The notes beneath the pieces are model-generated. The model searched no databases, had not been told where the DNA came from, and was given only the letters and a program-made list of their open reading frames with translations. A program made the translations under genes and the position numbers. Positions 37,219 to 47,218 of a stretch of 64,000 bases of DNA are shown here, piece after piece; within the stretch, counting starts at the first letter, position 1; the number at the start of each line of letters is the position of its first letter. The stretch spans positions 1-64,000 of the forward strand of contig NZ_LRBG01000011.1 in the NCBI RefSeq assembly GCF_001580545.1, read 5' to 3'. Source of the stretch: Paraburkholderia monticola. GTDB taxonomy: Bacteria > Pseudomonadota > Gammaproteobacteria > Burkholderiales > Burkholderiaceae.

Positions 37219-37259
37219 TGAACAAGGCCATTGCCGGAGTTTTCCGGCAATGGCCTTGT
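37219..37259. terminator. Bidirectional hairpin between nadC and nadB
   Basis: CAAGGCCATTGCCGG / CCGGCAATGGCCTTG is a 15-bp perfect stem with loop AGTTTT between the convergent genes. Poly-T tracts are weak, so it is a likely but not certain terminator for both strands. Confidence 0.65.
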
Positions 37260-37301
37260 CGTTTGTGGTGCCGTTTCGTCGTGCCCTTCGACGCAAGGCC
37301 G

Positions 37302-38900
37302 TTAGGCATTCCGCCTGCGCACATACTTCGGCGTGAGCACCGTCGGCAGCGCCTTGGGCAAACTGGCCGGCCAGTCGCGGCTGAAATGCAGGCCGCGGCT
37401 TTCGCGTCGCGAGCGCGCGCCGTCGACGATCAGCGACGCCACGTCGACCAGATTTCGCAACTCCAACAGGTCGCGGCTCACCTTGAAGTTCGCGTAGTAC
37501 TCGTGGATCTCGTCGCGCAGCAGCGCGAGCCGGTGCTTGGCGCGCTCGAGCCGCTTGTCGGTGCGCACGATGCCGACGTAGTTCCACATCAGCCGGCGCA
37601 ACTCGTCCCAGTTGTGCGCCACCACGACTTCCTCGTCCGGATCGGACACGCGGCTTTCGTCCCAGGCCGGCAGCGGGGCGTGGACGGCGGCGGCAAAGCC
37701 TTCCGCCTCGATCGCCTCGGCAGCCGAGCGGCCGATCACGAGGCATTCGAGCAACGAATTGCTGGCGAGCCGGTTCGCGCCGTGCAGGCCGGTGCAGGAC
37801 GTTTCGCCGACCGCGTAGAGGCCCGCGAGGTCGGTGCGGCCCGCCAGATCCGTGACGACGCCGCCGCACGTGTAATGCGCGGCCGGCACGACCGGAATCG
37901 GCTCTTTCGTTATGTCGATACCGAACTCGAGGCAGCGGGCGAGGATCGTCGGGAAATGCTCGTGCAGGAATTCGGCCGGCTGGTGGCTGATGTCGAGGTA
38001 CACGCAATCGATGCCGCGTTTCTTGATCTCGAAGTCGATTGCCCGAGCGACGATATCGCGCGGCGCCAGTTCCGCCCGCTCGTCGTGATTGGGCATGAAG
38101 CGCGTGCCGTCGGGCAGCTTCAGAATGCCGCCTTCCCCGCGCACCGCTTCCGAAATCAGGAACGACTTCGCGTATGGATGGAACAGGCAGGTCGGGTGGA
38201 ACTGGATGAACTCCATGTTCGACACGCGGCAGCCCGCGCGCCATGCCATCGCGATGCCGTCGCCGGTCGCGGTGTCGGGGTTGGTCGTGTAGAGGTAGAC
38301 CTTGCCGGCGCCGCCGGTCGCGAGCACGGTATGCGGCGCTTCGATCGTGACGGTGCGGCCGCTTTGCAGATCGAGCGCGTACAGGCCGTGGCAGCGGCGG
38401 CCCGGCAGGCCGAGGCGCTCGGAGGTGATCAGGTCGATCGCGTGATGGTCTTCGAACAGCGTGATGTTCGGATGCTGGCGGACCTGCTCGCTGAGCGTGG
38501 CGACGACCGCGTGGCCGGTCGCATCGGCCGCGTGAATGATCCGACGATGGCTGTGGCCGCCTTCGCGCGTCAGATGAAAGCCGAGTTCCGCGGCGTCGTC
38601 CCTGGTGAACGGCACACCCTGTTCGATCAGCCATTCGATCGCGGCGCGTCCATGCTCGACGATGAAGCGGGTTGCCGTCTCGTCGCACAGGCCGCCACCC
38701 GCGATCAGCGTGTCGCGTACATGATTCTCGACGCTGTCTGCGGAATCGAGCACCGCGGCGATGCCGCCTTGCGCCCAGTCGCTCGCGCCCTCGGTCAGCG
38801 ATCGCTTGGCGATCACAGCAACGCGCCGTGTCTGCGCGAGATTGAGCGCGACGCTCAAACCAGCCAGACCGCTTCCGACAATCGCCACATCGAATTCCAT
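37302..38900 (-). CDS. nadB: L-aspartate oxidase
   Basis: The 532-residue FAD enzyme oxidises aspartate to iminoaspartate, the substrate of NadA. The N-terminal FAD site is [18 protein letters not shown]; other hallmarks are [12 protein letters not shown], the AADATGHAV region, [13 protein letters not shown] and the C-terminal helical domain. The start at 38900 gives the family N-terminus MEFDVAIVG with GGAG 9 bp upstream; the 54 codons of open frame before it are not homologous. It is convergent with nadA-nadC rather than in a nadBAC operon. Confidence 0.95.
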   Translation of the reverse strand: MEFDVAIVGSGLAGLSVALNLAQTRRVAVIAKRSLTEGASDWAQGGIAAVLDSADSVENHVRDTLIAGGGLCDETATRFIVEHGRAAIEWLIEQGVPFTRDDAAELGFHLTREGGHSHRRIIHAADATGHAVVATLSEQVRQHPNITLFEDHHAIDLITSERLGLPGRRCHGLYALDLQSGRTVTIEAPHTVLATGGAGKVYLYTTNPDTATGDGIAMAWRAGCRVSNMEFIQFHPTCLFHPYAKSFLISEAVRGEGGILKLPDGTRFMPNHDERAELAPRDIVARAIDFEIKKRGIDCVYLDISHQPAEFLHEHFPTILARCLEFGIDITKEPIPVVPAAHYTCGGVVTDLAGRTDLAGLYAVGETSCTGLHGANRLASNSLLECLVIGRSAAEAIEAEGFAAAVHAPLPAWDESRVSDPDEEVVVAHNWDELRRLMWNYVGIVRTDKRLERAKHRLALLRDEIHEYYANFKVSRDLLELRNLVDVASLIVDGARSRRESRGLHFSRDWPASLPKALPTVLTPKYVRRRNA

Positions 38901-39058
38901 TGCCCACATCTCCGTCTTTCGTTTTACCGTAACGACGCGCGAGCCGCGCGCCGCGAAAACGACAAAGGATACGCGCCGCAACGCGCTAGCGAAAGCTGGC
39001 CAAACGGAGAATAGGGCGATTCGTGCGCAATGCAGCGCTGTCGCGACGGCCGCGCAAA

Positions 39059-39093
39059 ACAAAAAAGCCTCGCACGAATGCGAGGCTTTTTAT
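39059..39093 (-). terminator. Terminator after rpmG
   Basis: AAAAAGCCTCGC / GCGAGGCTTTTT stem with loop ACGAAT; U-rich on the minus strand. It closes the rpmB-rpmG unit. Confidence 0.88.
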
Positions 39094-39125
39094 GTTTTTG
39101 CCTTCGTCAGGCTGGAGAGCCAAGA

Positions 39126-39293
39126 TTACTTGATCTTGGTTTCCTTGTAGTCAACGTGCTTGCGGATGACCGGATCAAATTTCTTGATCAGCATCTTTTC
39201 CGGCATGTTGCGTTTGTTCTTCGTGGTCGTGTAGAAGTGACCCGTGCCTGCGGTCGATTCCAGCTTGATCTTGTCGCGTGCGCCTTTCGCCAT
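39126..39293 (-). CDS. rpmG: 50S ribosomal protein L33
   Basis: The 55-residue protein reads [18 protein letters not shown], then [20 protein letters not shown] and ends YKETKIK. It is the Cys-free L33 form, lacking the zinc-binding cysteines. It was too short for the longest open-frame listing but matches the family along its full length. It lies 10 bp after rpmB, the conserved order. Confidence 0.95.
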   Translation of the reverse strand: MAKGARDKIKLESTAGTGHFYTTTKNKRNMPEKMLIKKFDPVIRKHVDYKETKIK

Positions 39294-39303
39294 GATTTAC
39301 TCC

Positions 39304-39537
39304 TTAGGCTTCACCGCGTGCGCGCAGGTCTGCGAGCACAGCGTCGATACCGTTCTTGTCGATCAGGCGCAGACCGGCGTTCGAAACGCGCAGACGCACC
39401 CAACGGTTTTCGCTTTCCACCCAAATACGGCGGTTTTGCAGGTTCGGCAGGAACCGGCGCTTGGTCTTGTTGTTCGCGTGGGAAACGTTGTTGCCGCTCA
39501 TCGGCGCTTTCCCAGTTACTTGGCATACGCGTGCCAT
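39304..39537 (-). CDS. rpmB: 50S ribosomal protein L28
   Basis: The 77-residue protein begins [20 protein letters not shown] and carries the basic [16 protein letters not shown] segment typical of L28. It is a primary protein of the large subunit. The start has AGGAGTG-type sequence just upstream. It forms a two-gene unit with rpmG. Confidence 0.96.
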   Translation of the reverse strand: MARVCQVTGKAPMSGNNVSHANNKTKRRFLPNLQNRRIWVESENRWVRLRVSNAGLRLIDKNGIDAVLADLRARGEA

Positions 39538-39748
39538 GAGAGCACTCCTAATACGCTAATTCTGAGTTCGAACGCCGTGAAAGTTTCCCGAAAAGAGTCG
39601 CGCTGAAGATGTGCGAGGTTGCGCCGAAGTTGTATATCGATGCACTCGCTACCACAGCCGCCTGACCTTTGCGGAACGCCTTGATGGCTTCGGAACAGGG
39701 GGTTGGAAATAGGCAAACCGGAATTCTAGCAGAAAAAAAGCCGCAAAA

Positions 39749-40660
39749 TCAAACCTTATTTGCGATGCGGCACACAGCGGTGTGCGGCGGCCTTTCCGCT
39801 TCCCGCCTCCGCGCGGGCGGGCGTGCGGCGCCTGGCCAGCCGGCGCGGGCGAATGAGTATACGTTGTCCGCGCCGATCACCAGATGATCGATCAACTGCA
39901 CGTCGACGAGGGCGAGCGCGTCGCGCAGCGTCCGCGTGAGCTGACAGTCGCTCGCGCTGGGCTCGACGGCGCCGGACGGATGATTATGCGCGACGATCAG
40001 GCTGGCCGCGTTTGCGGCGAGCGCCCGCCGCACGATTTCACGGGGATACACGGCCATGCGCGTCAGCGAGCCGCGCGCGCTTTCCTCGCAGCGGATCAGC
40101 CGATGGCGCGCGTCGAGAAACAGCGATACGAACACCTCCTGCGGCTGTCCGCCAATCAGCAGGCGCAAATAGCTTTCGACCGCTTCGGGCGAATTCATGA
40201 GCGGGCGCTTGCGCATCTTGTCGACGAGCGAGCGGCGCGCCATTTCCATGATCGCGAGCAATTGCGCCTTTTTCGCGGGCCCGATGCCGCGAATGTCGTC
40301 GAAGTCCGTGTACGTCGCGTCGAGCATCGCGCGCAGCGAGCCGAAGCGCTCGAGCAGCGCCCGCGCGACGCTGAATACGTCGTGGCCTGGCAGGCCGGAG
40401 CCGAGCACCAACGCGATCATTTCGGTATCCGACAGCACGTCGGGACCCTGCTCGATCAGCCGCTCGCGCGGCATGTCGCGCCGCAGCCATTTGCCACGGA
40501 GCAGTTGCGGCCCGCCGCGGGCATTTGAACCGGTGCCTTTGGGCGAAGCCCTGGTCGGCCCGTCCGTCGCGCCTTTTGTGCCTTCCCTACCCCGTACTCG
40601 CGATTTCGGCCGCGCCGTTGGCGGCAGTGTTTCGTCGATCGTGCTGGCGAAATCAACCAT
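39749..40660 (-). CDS. radC: RadC/JAMM-domain protein
   Basis: The 303-residue protein has a helix-hairpin-helix region ([17 protein letters not shown]) and a C-terminal JAB1/MPN-like metalloprotease fold with the HNHPSG...S..D metal motif ([15 protein letters not shown]). Its role is uncertain; the early link to DNA repair has been questioned. The first ~55 residues are a basic, low-complexity extension ([20 protein letters not shown]). The start at 40660 has GGAGG about 10 bp upstream; longer open frame beyond it has no homology. Confidence 0.9.
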   Translation of the reverse strand: MVDFASTIDETLPPTARPKSRVRGREGTKGATDGPTRASPKGTGSNARGGPQLLRGKWLRRDMPRERLIEQGPDVLSDTEMIALVLGSGLPGHDVFSVARALLERFGSLRAMLDATYTDFDDIRGIGPAKKAQLLAIMEMARRSLVDKMRKRPLMNSPEAVESYLRLLIGGQPQEVFVSLFLDARHRLIRCEESARGSLTRMAVYPREIVRRALAANAASLIVAHNHPSGAVEPSASDCQLTRTLRDALALVDVQLIDHLVIGADNVYSFARAGWPGAARPPARRREAERPPHTAVCRIANKV

Positions 40661-40868
40661 ATATATAGAGTCCTCCGCGTAAGGTTGACGGCGCGCTCGG
40701 CGCAACGCGCCGGCGGGCCGTACCGCTCTCGCGCGCGACGGACTCAAGCCGGCGCCCGCGAGGTGGCTTACAATAGACGCTTTGCGCACGGCACCCGACG
40801 GTTTGCCACACGCGTCGACTGCGCCCGCGGCGCACGCGTGCAGCGCGCAACGACAGAGCGAGCATTGC

Positions 40869-41324
40869 ATGAGCATCATCGACATTTCCGAGGTGAAACC
40901 CGGTTCACACGTCACGCTGCATTACCGGCTTTCCCTTGCCGATGGCGCCGAAGTCATCAATACATTCAACGACAAGCCGGCCACGCTGCTGCTCGGCGCC
41001 GGTCAACTGGCGCCGCCGCTGGAAGATATTTTGCTGGGTTTGAAGGTAGGCCACCATTCGACCTTTCAGCTAGCACCGGGGCAGGCGTTCGGTCCGCGTA
41101 ATCCGGACCTGATCCAGCGCGTGTCCCTCGCCACGCTGCGGGAGAACAGCATGATCGGCGAGGATTTTTCGCCGGGTGATCTGGTCGAATTCAACGCGCC
41201 GGGCGGCGGGCGCTATGCCGGCGTGCTGAAGGAAGTCGGCGAAACGTCGGCCCTGTTCGATTTCAATCACCCGCTTGCCGGCCAGGCGCTGGCGTTCGAA
41301 GTGAAAATCATCGGGATTCTGTAA
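40869..41324 (+). CDS. FKBP-type peptidyl-prolyl isomerase, SlpA-like
   Basis: The 151-residue protein has the FKBP fold with the inserted flap of SlyD/SlpA ([20 protein letters not shown]). Typical start [15 protein letters not shown] and [20 protein letters not shown]. Unlike SlyD it has no His-rich metal tail, so SlpA (FkpB) fits better. It is followed 2 bp later by ispH, a pairing also known in E. coli (fkpB-ispH). Confidence 0.9.
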   Translation: MSIIDISEVKPGSHVTLHYRLSLADGAEVINTFNDKPATLLLGAGQLAPPLEDILLGLKVGHHSTFQLAPGQAFGPRNPDLIQRVSLATLRENSMIGEDFSPGDLVEFNAPGGGRYAGVLKEVGETSALFDFNHPLAGQALAFEVKIIGIL

Positions 41325-41326
41325 AC

Positions 41327-42286
41327 ATGAGCATGACCGATACGACTCTTGCCGAAGCGGAGATCCTGCTGGCCCAGCCACGCGGGTTCTGCGCCGGCGT
41401 CGACCGGGCGATCGAGATCGTCGAGCGGGCCATCAAGCTGTATGGCTCGCCGATCTACGTGCGTCACGAAATCGTCCATAACGCCTACGTGGTCGAAGAT
41501 CTGCGCAAGAAGGGAGCGATCTTCATCGAGAACCTGGACGAAGTGCCGGCCGGCAACACGGTGATCTTCAGCGCGCACGGCGTGTCGAAGGCCGTGCGCT
41601 CGGAGGCGGAGTCGCGCGGGCTGCGGGTGTACGACGCCACCTGTCCGCTCGTGACCAAGGTGCATATCGAAGTCGCGAAGATGCGCCAGGACGGTTTCGA
41701 CATCGTCATGATCGGCCACAAGGGCCACCCGGAAGTCCAAGGCACGATGGGCCAGGCGGCCGAGGGTATGCATCTCGTCGAGGACATCGAGGACGTGCAG
41801 GCATTGCAACTCGCCGATCCCGAGCGGATCGCGTTCGTCACGCAAACCACGCTCTCGGTCGACGACGCCGCTGAAATCATCGGCGCGCTGAAGGCCAAAT
41901 ACCCGTCAATCCGTGAGCCGAAGAAGCAGGACATCTGCTACGCCACGCAAAATCGCCAGGACGCCGTGAAGTTCATGGCGCCGCAGTGCGACGTCGTGGT
42001 CGTCGTCGGCAGTCCGAACAGCTCGAATTCGAACCGCTTGCGCGAACTCGCCGAAAAGCTCGGCGTGCCGGCCTATATGGTCGATTCGCCCGATCAGATC
42101 GATCCGGTTTGGGTCGAGGGCAAGCGCCGCATCGGCGTGACGGCCGGGGCGTCGGCGCCGGAAGTGCTGGCGCAGGCGGTGATCGCGCGTCTGCGCGAAC
42201 TGGGCGTGCGCAACGTGCGCGCGCTCGAGGGCATCGAGGAAAACATCGCGTTTCCGCTGCCGCGCGGGCTCGGTCTGCCAGCTTGA
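41327..42286 (+). CDS. ispH: 4-hydroxy-3-methylbut-2-enyl diphosphate reductase
   Basis: The 319-residue iron-sulfur enzyme makes IPP and DMAPP, the last step of the MEP isoprenoid pathway. The three cluster cysteines are in [25 protein letters not shown] and [11 protein letters not shown]; the substrate loop SPNSSNS is present. It lies in an operon with the SlpA-like FKBP. A strong terminator follows. Confidence 0.96.
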   Translation: MSMTDTTLAEAEILLAQPRGFCAGVDRAIEIVERAIKLYGSPIYVRHEIVHNAYVVEDLRKKGAIFIENLDEVPAGNTVIFSAHGVSKAVRSEAESRGLRVYDATCPLVTKVHIEVAKMRQDGFDIVMIGHKGHPEVQGTMGQAAEGMHLVEDIEDVQALQLADPERIAFVTQTTLSVDDAAEIIGALKAKYPSIREPKKQDICYATQNRQDAVKFMAPQCDVVVVVGSPNSSNSNRLRELAEKLGVPAYMVDSPDQIDPVWVEGKRRIGVTAGASAPEVLAQAVIARLRELGVRNVRALEGIEENIAFPLPRGLGLPA

Positions 42287-42310
42287 CAAACCGTTTTCAT
42301 CGCTGAAAGG

Positions 42311-42338
42311 AAAGCGCACCCGAGGGTGCGCTTTTTTT
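42311..42338 (+). terminator. Terminator after ispH
   Basis: AAGCGCACCC / GGGTGCGCTT stem with a tight loop, then seven T residues. Confidence 0.92.
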
Positions 42339-42828
42339 ATGTCCCGAACCGGCGGTCCTTCGAAAAATTAAGTGCCACATCGGGCGGATTCGTCAGAATT
42401 CGGTGGTCTCGCGCACAAATCATTTTGAATTGTGATCGGGTTTTTTATTGATTTTCACACGATGGAGCCCCGTTTTAAGCTGACAAAAGCTTTAAGGCGA
42501 ATTAATCATGCACTGAATTAGTGCGGCTGATCAATATGCGCTAAACGGTCATACCCGACGCAAAGCCCGGCCTATCCGGCATTCACGCCAACCGCCCGCA
42601 ACACTTGATGCCATCGGGCTCGGCGACGGTGCAACTGGTGCACGAAAACGGATCGCAACCGGGTTGCGCTTTTTGGTGGATTTAGCTCTCAAAATCAGGT
42701 TGCAATGCAGGAAAACCCCACCGGTTCAACAATATTGCCAGCCGCATAATTGGAGTTACAATGCGCGCGTTCTCAAGGCCTTCAGGTCCTGAACAGTGGA
42801 TTTTGCAAGGCGCAGGAGACCTTACTTG
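42339..42828. other. Upstream region of the branched-chain amino acid operon
   Basis: About 490 bp without a supported gene. It holds the candidate NtrC site at 42509 and, at 42654-42668, the hairpin CGCAAC-CGG-GTTGCG followed by CTTTTT, which could act as an attenuator. The short minus-strand frames here belong to shadows of the operon. Confidence 0.5.
42509..42525. promoter_or_regulatory. Candidate NtrC-binding site
   Basis: TGCACT-GAATT-AGTGCG fits the enteric NtrC consensus TGCACY-N5-RGTGCA in 11 of 12 fixed positions. It lies about 300 bp before the substrate-binding protein gene, a usual enhancer distance. No clear sigma-54 -24/-12 promoter was found between, which weakens the call. 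Confidence 0.45.
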
Positions 42829-44031
42829 ATGCGAGTCAAATTTGCTTACGCCGTGTCCATCGCGGCCGCGGTTGCGATGCTGACTGCGTGCGGCAAGAAA
42901 CAGGATGGCGAAGCGGGAACGGGCGCATCGGCGGCTTCGGCCGCGGCGGTCGCCGCCGCGAGCAAAGCGACTATCGTGAAGATCGGTCATGCGGCCCCAT
43001 TGACGGGCGGCATCGCGCATCTGGGCAAGGACAACGAAAATGGGGCGCGCCTCGCGGTCGAGGAAATCAATGCGCAGGGTCTGACGATAGACGGTCGCAA
43101 GATCGAGCTGCAGCTCGACGCGCAGGACGACGCGGCGGATCCGAAAACCGGCACCGCCGTCGCGCAGAAACTGGTCGACGATCATGTGGTCGCGGTGATC
43201 GGGCACCTGAACTCCGGGGTCTCGATTCCGGCGTCGAAGATCTATAGCGACGCGAGCATCGTCGAGATCTCGCCGTCGTCGACCAATCCGGCGTACACGC
43301 AGCAAGGCTTCAAGACGACCTATCGGGTGGTCGCGACCGACGCGCAGCAGGGTCCGGCGCTCGCCAATTATGCGACCAAGGCGCTGGGCGCCAAACGCAT
43401 CGCGGTCGTGGATGATGCGACCGCCTATGGCAAGGGCCTCGCGGACGAGTTCGCGAAGACCGCCGAGGCGAGCGGCGCGAAGATCGTCGCGCGGGAGGCG
43501 ACGAACGACAAGGCCACGGATTTCCGGGCCATTCTCACGAAGATCAAGAGTGTTCAGCCGGACGCCATCATGTTCGGCGGCATGGACGCGACGGGCGGGC
43601 CGTTTACGAAGCAGGCGGCGGCGCTCGGTATCAGGGCAAAAATCCTTGGCGGCGACGGTGTGTGTACCGACAAGGTGGGTGAGCTGGCGGGTACCGCCGT
43701 GCAAAACCTGGTCTGTTCGGAAGCAGGACTCGCGCTTTCGAAAATGGACAAGGGAGCGGACTTCGAAAAGAAGTACGAGGACCGCTTCCACACGCCGGTG
43801 CAGATTTACGCGCCGTTCACGTATGACGCTGTGTACGTGATCGTCGATGCAATGAAGCGCGCTAATTCGATCGAGGCGCCCAAGGTGCTGGCTGCGATGC
43901 CTTCGACCGATTACAACGGGGTAATCGGCCACATCGCGTTCGACGACAAGGGTGATTTGAAAGAGGGCGCCATTACGCTTTACGACTTCAAGGACGGCAA
44001 GAAAGCAGTGCTCGACGTCGTAAAGATGTGA
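42829..44031 (+). CDS. Branched-chain amino acid ABC transporter, substrate-binding lipoprotein (LivJ/LivK type)
   Basis: The 400-residue periplasmic binding protein has a lipoprotein signal (AAAVAMLTAC, lipid Cys at residue 21) followed by an Ala/Ser-rich linker and a type I periplasmic binding fold (KIGHAAPLTGGIAHLGKDNE, SPSSTNPAYTQQGFKTTYRV). It should catch Leu, Ile and Val, possibly other hydrophobic amino acids. AGGAG lies 9 bp before the ATG. A terminator between it and livH suggests that more binding protein than permease is made. Confidence 0.92.
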   Translation: MRVKFAYAVSIAAAVAMLTACGKKQDGEAGTGASAASAAAVAAASKATIVKIGHAAPLTGGIAHLGKDNENGARLAVEEINAQGLTIDGRKIELQLDAQDDAADPKTGTAVAQKLVDDHVVAVIGHLNSGVSIPASKIYSDASIVEISPSSTNPAYTQQGFKTTYRVVATDAQQGPALANYATKALGAKRIAVVDDATAYGKGLADEFAKTAEASGAKIVAREATNDKATDFRAILTKIKSVQPDAIMFGGMDATGGPFTKQAAALGIRAKILGGDGVCTDKVGELAGTAVQNLVCSEAGLALSKMDKGADFEKKYEDRFHTPVQIYAPFTYDAVYVIVDAMKRANSIEAPKVLAAMPSTDYNGVIGHIAFDDKGDLKEGAITLYDFKDGKKAVLDVVKM

Positions 44032-44050
44032 TGACGGGAAGTTCGGCCTG

Positions 44051-44084
44051 ACGGCACCGACACCATCCAACGGTGCCGTTTTTG
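44051..44084 (+). terminator. Internal terminator between binding protein and livH
   Basis: ACGGCACCG / CGGTGCCGT stem (9 bp) around a 14-nt loop, then TTTTT. Placed after the binding protein gene it probably lowers expression of livHMGF. Confidence 0.82.
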
Positions 44085-44259
44085 CATCCGTCCAGGGGGA
44101 GCTTGCGACCGCATCACGGTCGTCAGGGCAAACCGGCAGCGGATAACCCTTACCGGTCTTTTACATCAGTACCCGCAGTGCCGTTGAGATTCGTAGCGCA
44201 TCACCGCCCACCGGCAGATGAAAAACGCGAATCCAGTCGCACGGGCTAAGGAGCAATAA

Positions 44260-45210
44260 ATGGATATCTTCATCCAGCAAATCCTGAATGGACTGGTGCT
44301 TGGCAGTGTCTACGCCATCATCGCACTGGGCTACACGATGGTTTACGGCATTCTGGGCATCATCAACTTCGCTCACGGCGATGTGTTGATGGTGGGCGCG
44401 ATGGTTGCGCTCTCCGCCATAGGTGTGCTGCAGAACCACTTTCCGGGCCTCGGCAATGTGCTGACGCTCGTCATCGCGTTGATCATCGCAGCGGTGGTCT
44501 GCGCGGTGGTCGGCTACACGATCGAGCGCGTGGCCTACCGGCCGTTGCGGCGCGCGCCGCGTCTCGCGCCGCTGATCACCGCGATCGGTGTCTCGATCCT
44601 GCTGCAGACGCTCGCGATGATGATCTGGTCGCGCAATCCGCTGCCGTTCCCGCAGCTGTTGCCCACCGACCCGATCAACGTGATCAAGGCCACCGACACG
44701 ACGCCCGGCGCCGTGATTTCGATGACTGAAATCGTGATCATCGTGGTGGCGTTCCTCGTGATGGGCGGCCTCCTGCTGCTCGTGCACAAGACCAAGCTCG
44801 GCCGTGCGATGCGCGCCATCGCCGAGAACCCGAACGTCGCGAGCCTGATGGGTGTGAACCCGAACTTCGTGATTTCGGCGACCTTCATGATCGGCTCGGC
44901 GCTCGCCGCGCTGGCCGGCGTGATGATCGCATCCGAATACGGCAACGCGCACTTCTACATGGGCTTCATTCCTGGCCTGAAGGCCTTTACCGCGGCGGTG
45001 CTTGGCGGTATCGGCAATCTCGGCGGCGCGATGGTCGGCGGGGTGATCCTCGGCCTGATCGAGCAGTTGGGTGCCGGCTATATCGGCAACCTCACAGGTG
45101 GCGTGTTCGGCAGTAACTATCAGGACGTATTTGCGTTCATCGTGCTGATCATCGTGCTGGTGTTCCGTCCGTCGGGTCTGCTCGGCGAACGTGTCGCGGA
45201 TCGCGCCTGA
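44260..45210 (+). CDS. livH: Branched-chain amino acid ABC permease LivH
   Basis: The 316-residue inner-membrane permease has about eight hydrophobic segments and the typical start NGLVLGSVYAIIALGYTMVY. The conserved MRAIAENPNVASLMGVN loop contacts the ATPase subunits. It pairs with livM to form the channel. It is the first of four closely spaced liv genes. Confidence 0.95.
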   Translation: MDIFIQQILNGLVLGSVYAIIALGYTMVYGILGIINFAHGDVLMVGAMVALSAIGVLQNHFPGLGNVLTLVIALIIAAVVCAVVGYTIERVAYRPLRRAPRLAPLITAIGVSILLQTLAMMIWSRNPLPFPQLLPTDPINVIKATDTTPGAVISMTEIVIIVVAFLVMGGLLLLVHKTKLGRAMRAIAENPNVASLMGVNPNFVISATFMIGSALAALAGVMIASEYGNAHFYMGFIPGLKAFTAAVLGGIGNLGGAMVGGVILGLIEQLGAGYIGNLTGGVFGSNYQDVFAFIVLIIVLVFRPSGLLGERVADRA

Positions 45211-45236
45211 TCCCGGGCCACAAGGAGTCAACAATC

Positions 45237-46406
45237 ATGACCTCAATTCAACCGATCGAGCCGTCCACGACGCTCATCCCCGAGAAGAACCGCGCGAAGA
45301 CGCTGACCATCGGCATCCTCACCGCGGTCTTCGTGATCGCCGCGCCGATGGTCATCGGTGCGGCGGGTGGTAACTACTGGGTCCGCGTGCTCGACTTCGC
45401 GATGCTGTACGTGATGCTCGCGCTGGGTCTTAACGTGGTGGTGGGTTTTGCCGGCCTGCTGGACTTGGGCTACATCGCGTTCTACGCGATCGGCGCCTAC
45501 ACGGCCGCGCTGCTGAGCTCGCCGCACCTCGCCACGCAATTCGAGTGGATCGCGCATCTCGCGCCGAACGGTCTGCACGTGCCGATCTGGATCATCGTGC
45601 CGATCGCGATGGCGCTCGCCGCGATGTTCGGGATTCTGCTCGGCGCGCCGACACTGCGTCTGCGTGGCGACTACCTCGCGATCGTGACCCTCGGCTTCGG
45701 GGAAATCGTGCGGATCTTCATGAACAACCTCGACCGTCCGGTGAACATCACCAACGGCCCGAAGGGGATCACCGGCATCGACCCGGTGCAGGTCGGCGGT
45801 TTCAGCCTGTCGCAGACGCACACGCTGTTCGGCATGCAGTTCCCGTCGGTGTACCTCTACTACTACCTGTTCGTGCTGTGCGCGCTGTTCGTGATCTGGA
45901 CCTGTACGCGTTTGCAGCATTCGCGTATCGGCCGCGCGTGGGCCGCGATCCGCGAAGACGAAATCGCCGCCAAGGCGATGGGGATCAACACCCGCAACGT
46001 GAAGCTGCTCGCGTTCGCGATGGGCGCGTCGTTCGGCGGTCTGTCGGGCGCGATGTTCGGCTCGTTCCAGGGCTTCGTGTCGCCGGAATCGTTCACGTTC
46101 TGGGAATCGGTCGTGGTGCTCGCCTGCGTGGTGCTCGGCGGCATGGGCCATATTCCGGGCGTGATCCTCGGCGCGGTGCTGCTCGCGGTGTTCCCCGAGT
46201 TCCTGCGCTCGACGATGGGTCCGCTGCAGAACATGATCTTCGGCCATGAAATCGTCGATACCGAAGTGATCCGCCAGTTGCTGTACGGTCTGGCGATGGT
46301 CGTGATCATGCTGTATCGCTCGGAAGGCCTGTGGCCCGCACCGAAGCACGAAGACAGGCTTGCGAAGCTGGCGAAGCGTAACGGCAAGAAGCCGGTGCGC
46401 GCATAA
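45237..46406 (+). CDS. livM: Branched-chain amino acid ABC permease LivM
   Basis: The 389-residue second permease has a hydrophobic core with ALGLNVVVGFAGLLDLGYIA and the EAA-like loop AWAAIREDEIAAKAMGINTR. Its C-terminus ends in a short basic tail (KLAKRNGKKPVRA). It sits 26 bp after livH and 20 bp before livG. Confidence 0.95.
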   Translation: MTSIQPIEPSTTLIPEKNRAKTLTIGILTAVFVIAAPMVIGAAGGNYWVRVLDFAMLYVMLALGLNVVVGFAGLLDLGYIAFYAIGAYTAALLSSPHLATQFEWIAHLAPNGLHVPIWIIVPIAMALAAMFGILLGAPTLRLRGDYLAIVTLGFGEIVRIFMNNLDRPVNITNGPKGITGIDPVQVGGFSLSQTHTLFGMQFPSVYLYYYLFVLCALFVIWTCTRLQHSRIGRAWAAIREDEIAAKAMGINTRNVKLLAFAMGASFGGLSGAMFGSFQGFVSPESFTFWESVVVLACVVLGGMGHIPGVILGAVLLAVFPEFLRSTMGPLQNMIFGHEIVDTEVIRQLLYGLAMVVIMLYRSEGLWPAPKHEDRLAKLAKRNGKKPVRA

Positions 46407-46426
46407 GGTCCGGTGGAGAAAAAGAC

Positions 46427-47218
46427 ATGAGCGATAACGTAAGCAACAACGCGGCGATCCGTCTGTCCGTGAAGGGCGTCAACAAGCGCTTCGGCGGCCT
46501 GCAGGCGCTTTCGGAGGTCGGCCTGCAGATTCGCGCGGGCGAGATCTACGGTCTGATCGGCCCGAACGGCGCCGGCAAGACCACCTTCTTCAACGTGATC
46601 ACGGGTCTGTACACACCGGATTCGGGCGAGTTCAAGCTCGATGGCGAGAACTACACGCCGACCGCGGTCTATCAGGTCGCCAAGGCGGGCATCGCGCGCA
46701 CGTTCCAGAACATCCGTCTGTTCGGCGGCATGACCGCGCTCGAAAACGTGATGGTCGGCCGTCATGTGCGCACCAAGCACGGTCTGCTCGGCGCGGTGTT
46801 CCAGACGCCGGCGGAGCGCCAGGAAGAGCGCGAGATCAAGGAGCGCGCGCTCGAACTGCTCGACTACGTCGGTATTACGCAATACGCGGACTACACGTCG
46901 CGCAACCTGTCGTACGGCCACCAGCGTCGGCTCGAAATCGCCCGCGCTTTGGCGACCGATCCGAAGCTGCTCGCACTCGACGAACCGGCGGCCGGCATGA
47001 ACGCCACCGAGAAAGTCGAGCTGACCAAGCTGCTCGACAAGATCCGCGCGGACGGCAAGACGATTCTGCTGATCGAGCACGACGTGAAGCTCGTGATGGG
47101 TCTGTGCAACCAGATGACGGTGCTCGACTACGGCAAGGTGATTGCGCAGGGTCTGCCGCAGGACGTGCAGAAGGATGCGAAGGTGATCGAAGCTTATCTG
47201 GGTGCGGGGGTCCACTGA
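46427..47218 (+). CDS. livG: Branched-chain amino acid ABC ATPase LivG
   Basis: The 263-residue ATPase has Walker A GPNGAGKTT, signature NLSYGHQRRLEIARAL and Walker B LLALDEPAAGMN, with the LivG-type insertion region around LLGAVFQTPAERQEERE. It energises import together with LivF. Its stop overlaps the livF start (TGATG). Confidence 0.96.
   Translation: MSDNVSNNAAIRLSVKGVNKRFGGLQALSEVGLQIRAGEIYGLIGPNGAGKTTFFNVITGLYTPDSGEFKLDGENYTPTAVYQVAKAGIARTFQNIRLFGGMTALENVMVGRHVRTKHGLLGAVFQTPAERQEEREIKERALELLDYVGITQYADYTSRNLSYGHQRRLEIARALATDPKLLALDEPAAGMNATEKVELTKLLDKIRADGKTILLIEHDVKLVMGLCNQMTVLDYGKVIAQGLPQDVQKDAKVIEAYLGAGVH

Noticed and set aside
37263..39014. Open frame of 583 codons opposite nadB
   Set aside because: Shadow of nadB; no homology or ribosome binding site.
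42629..42643. GTGCA-ACTGG-TGCAC as a second NtrC site
   Set aside because: The half sites are in the wrong orientation for the TGCAC-N-GTGCA consensus.
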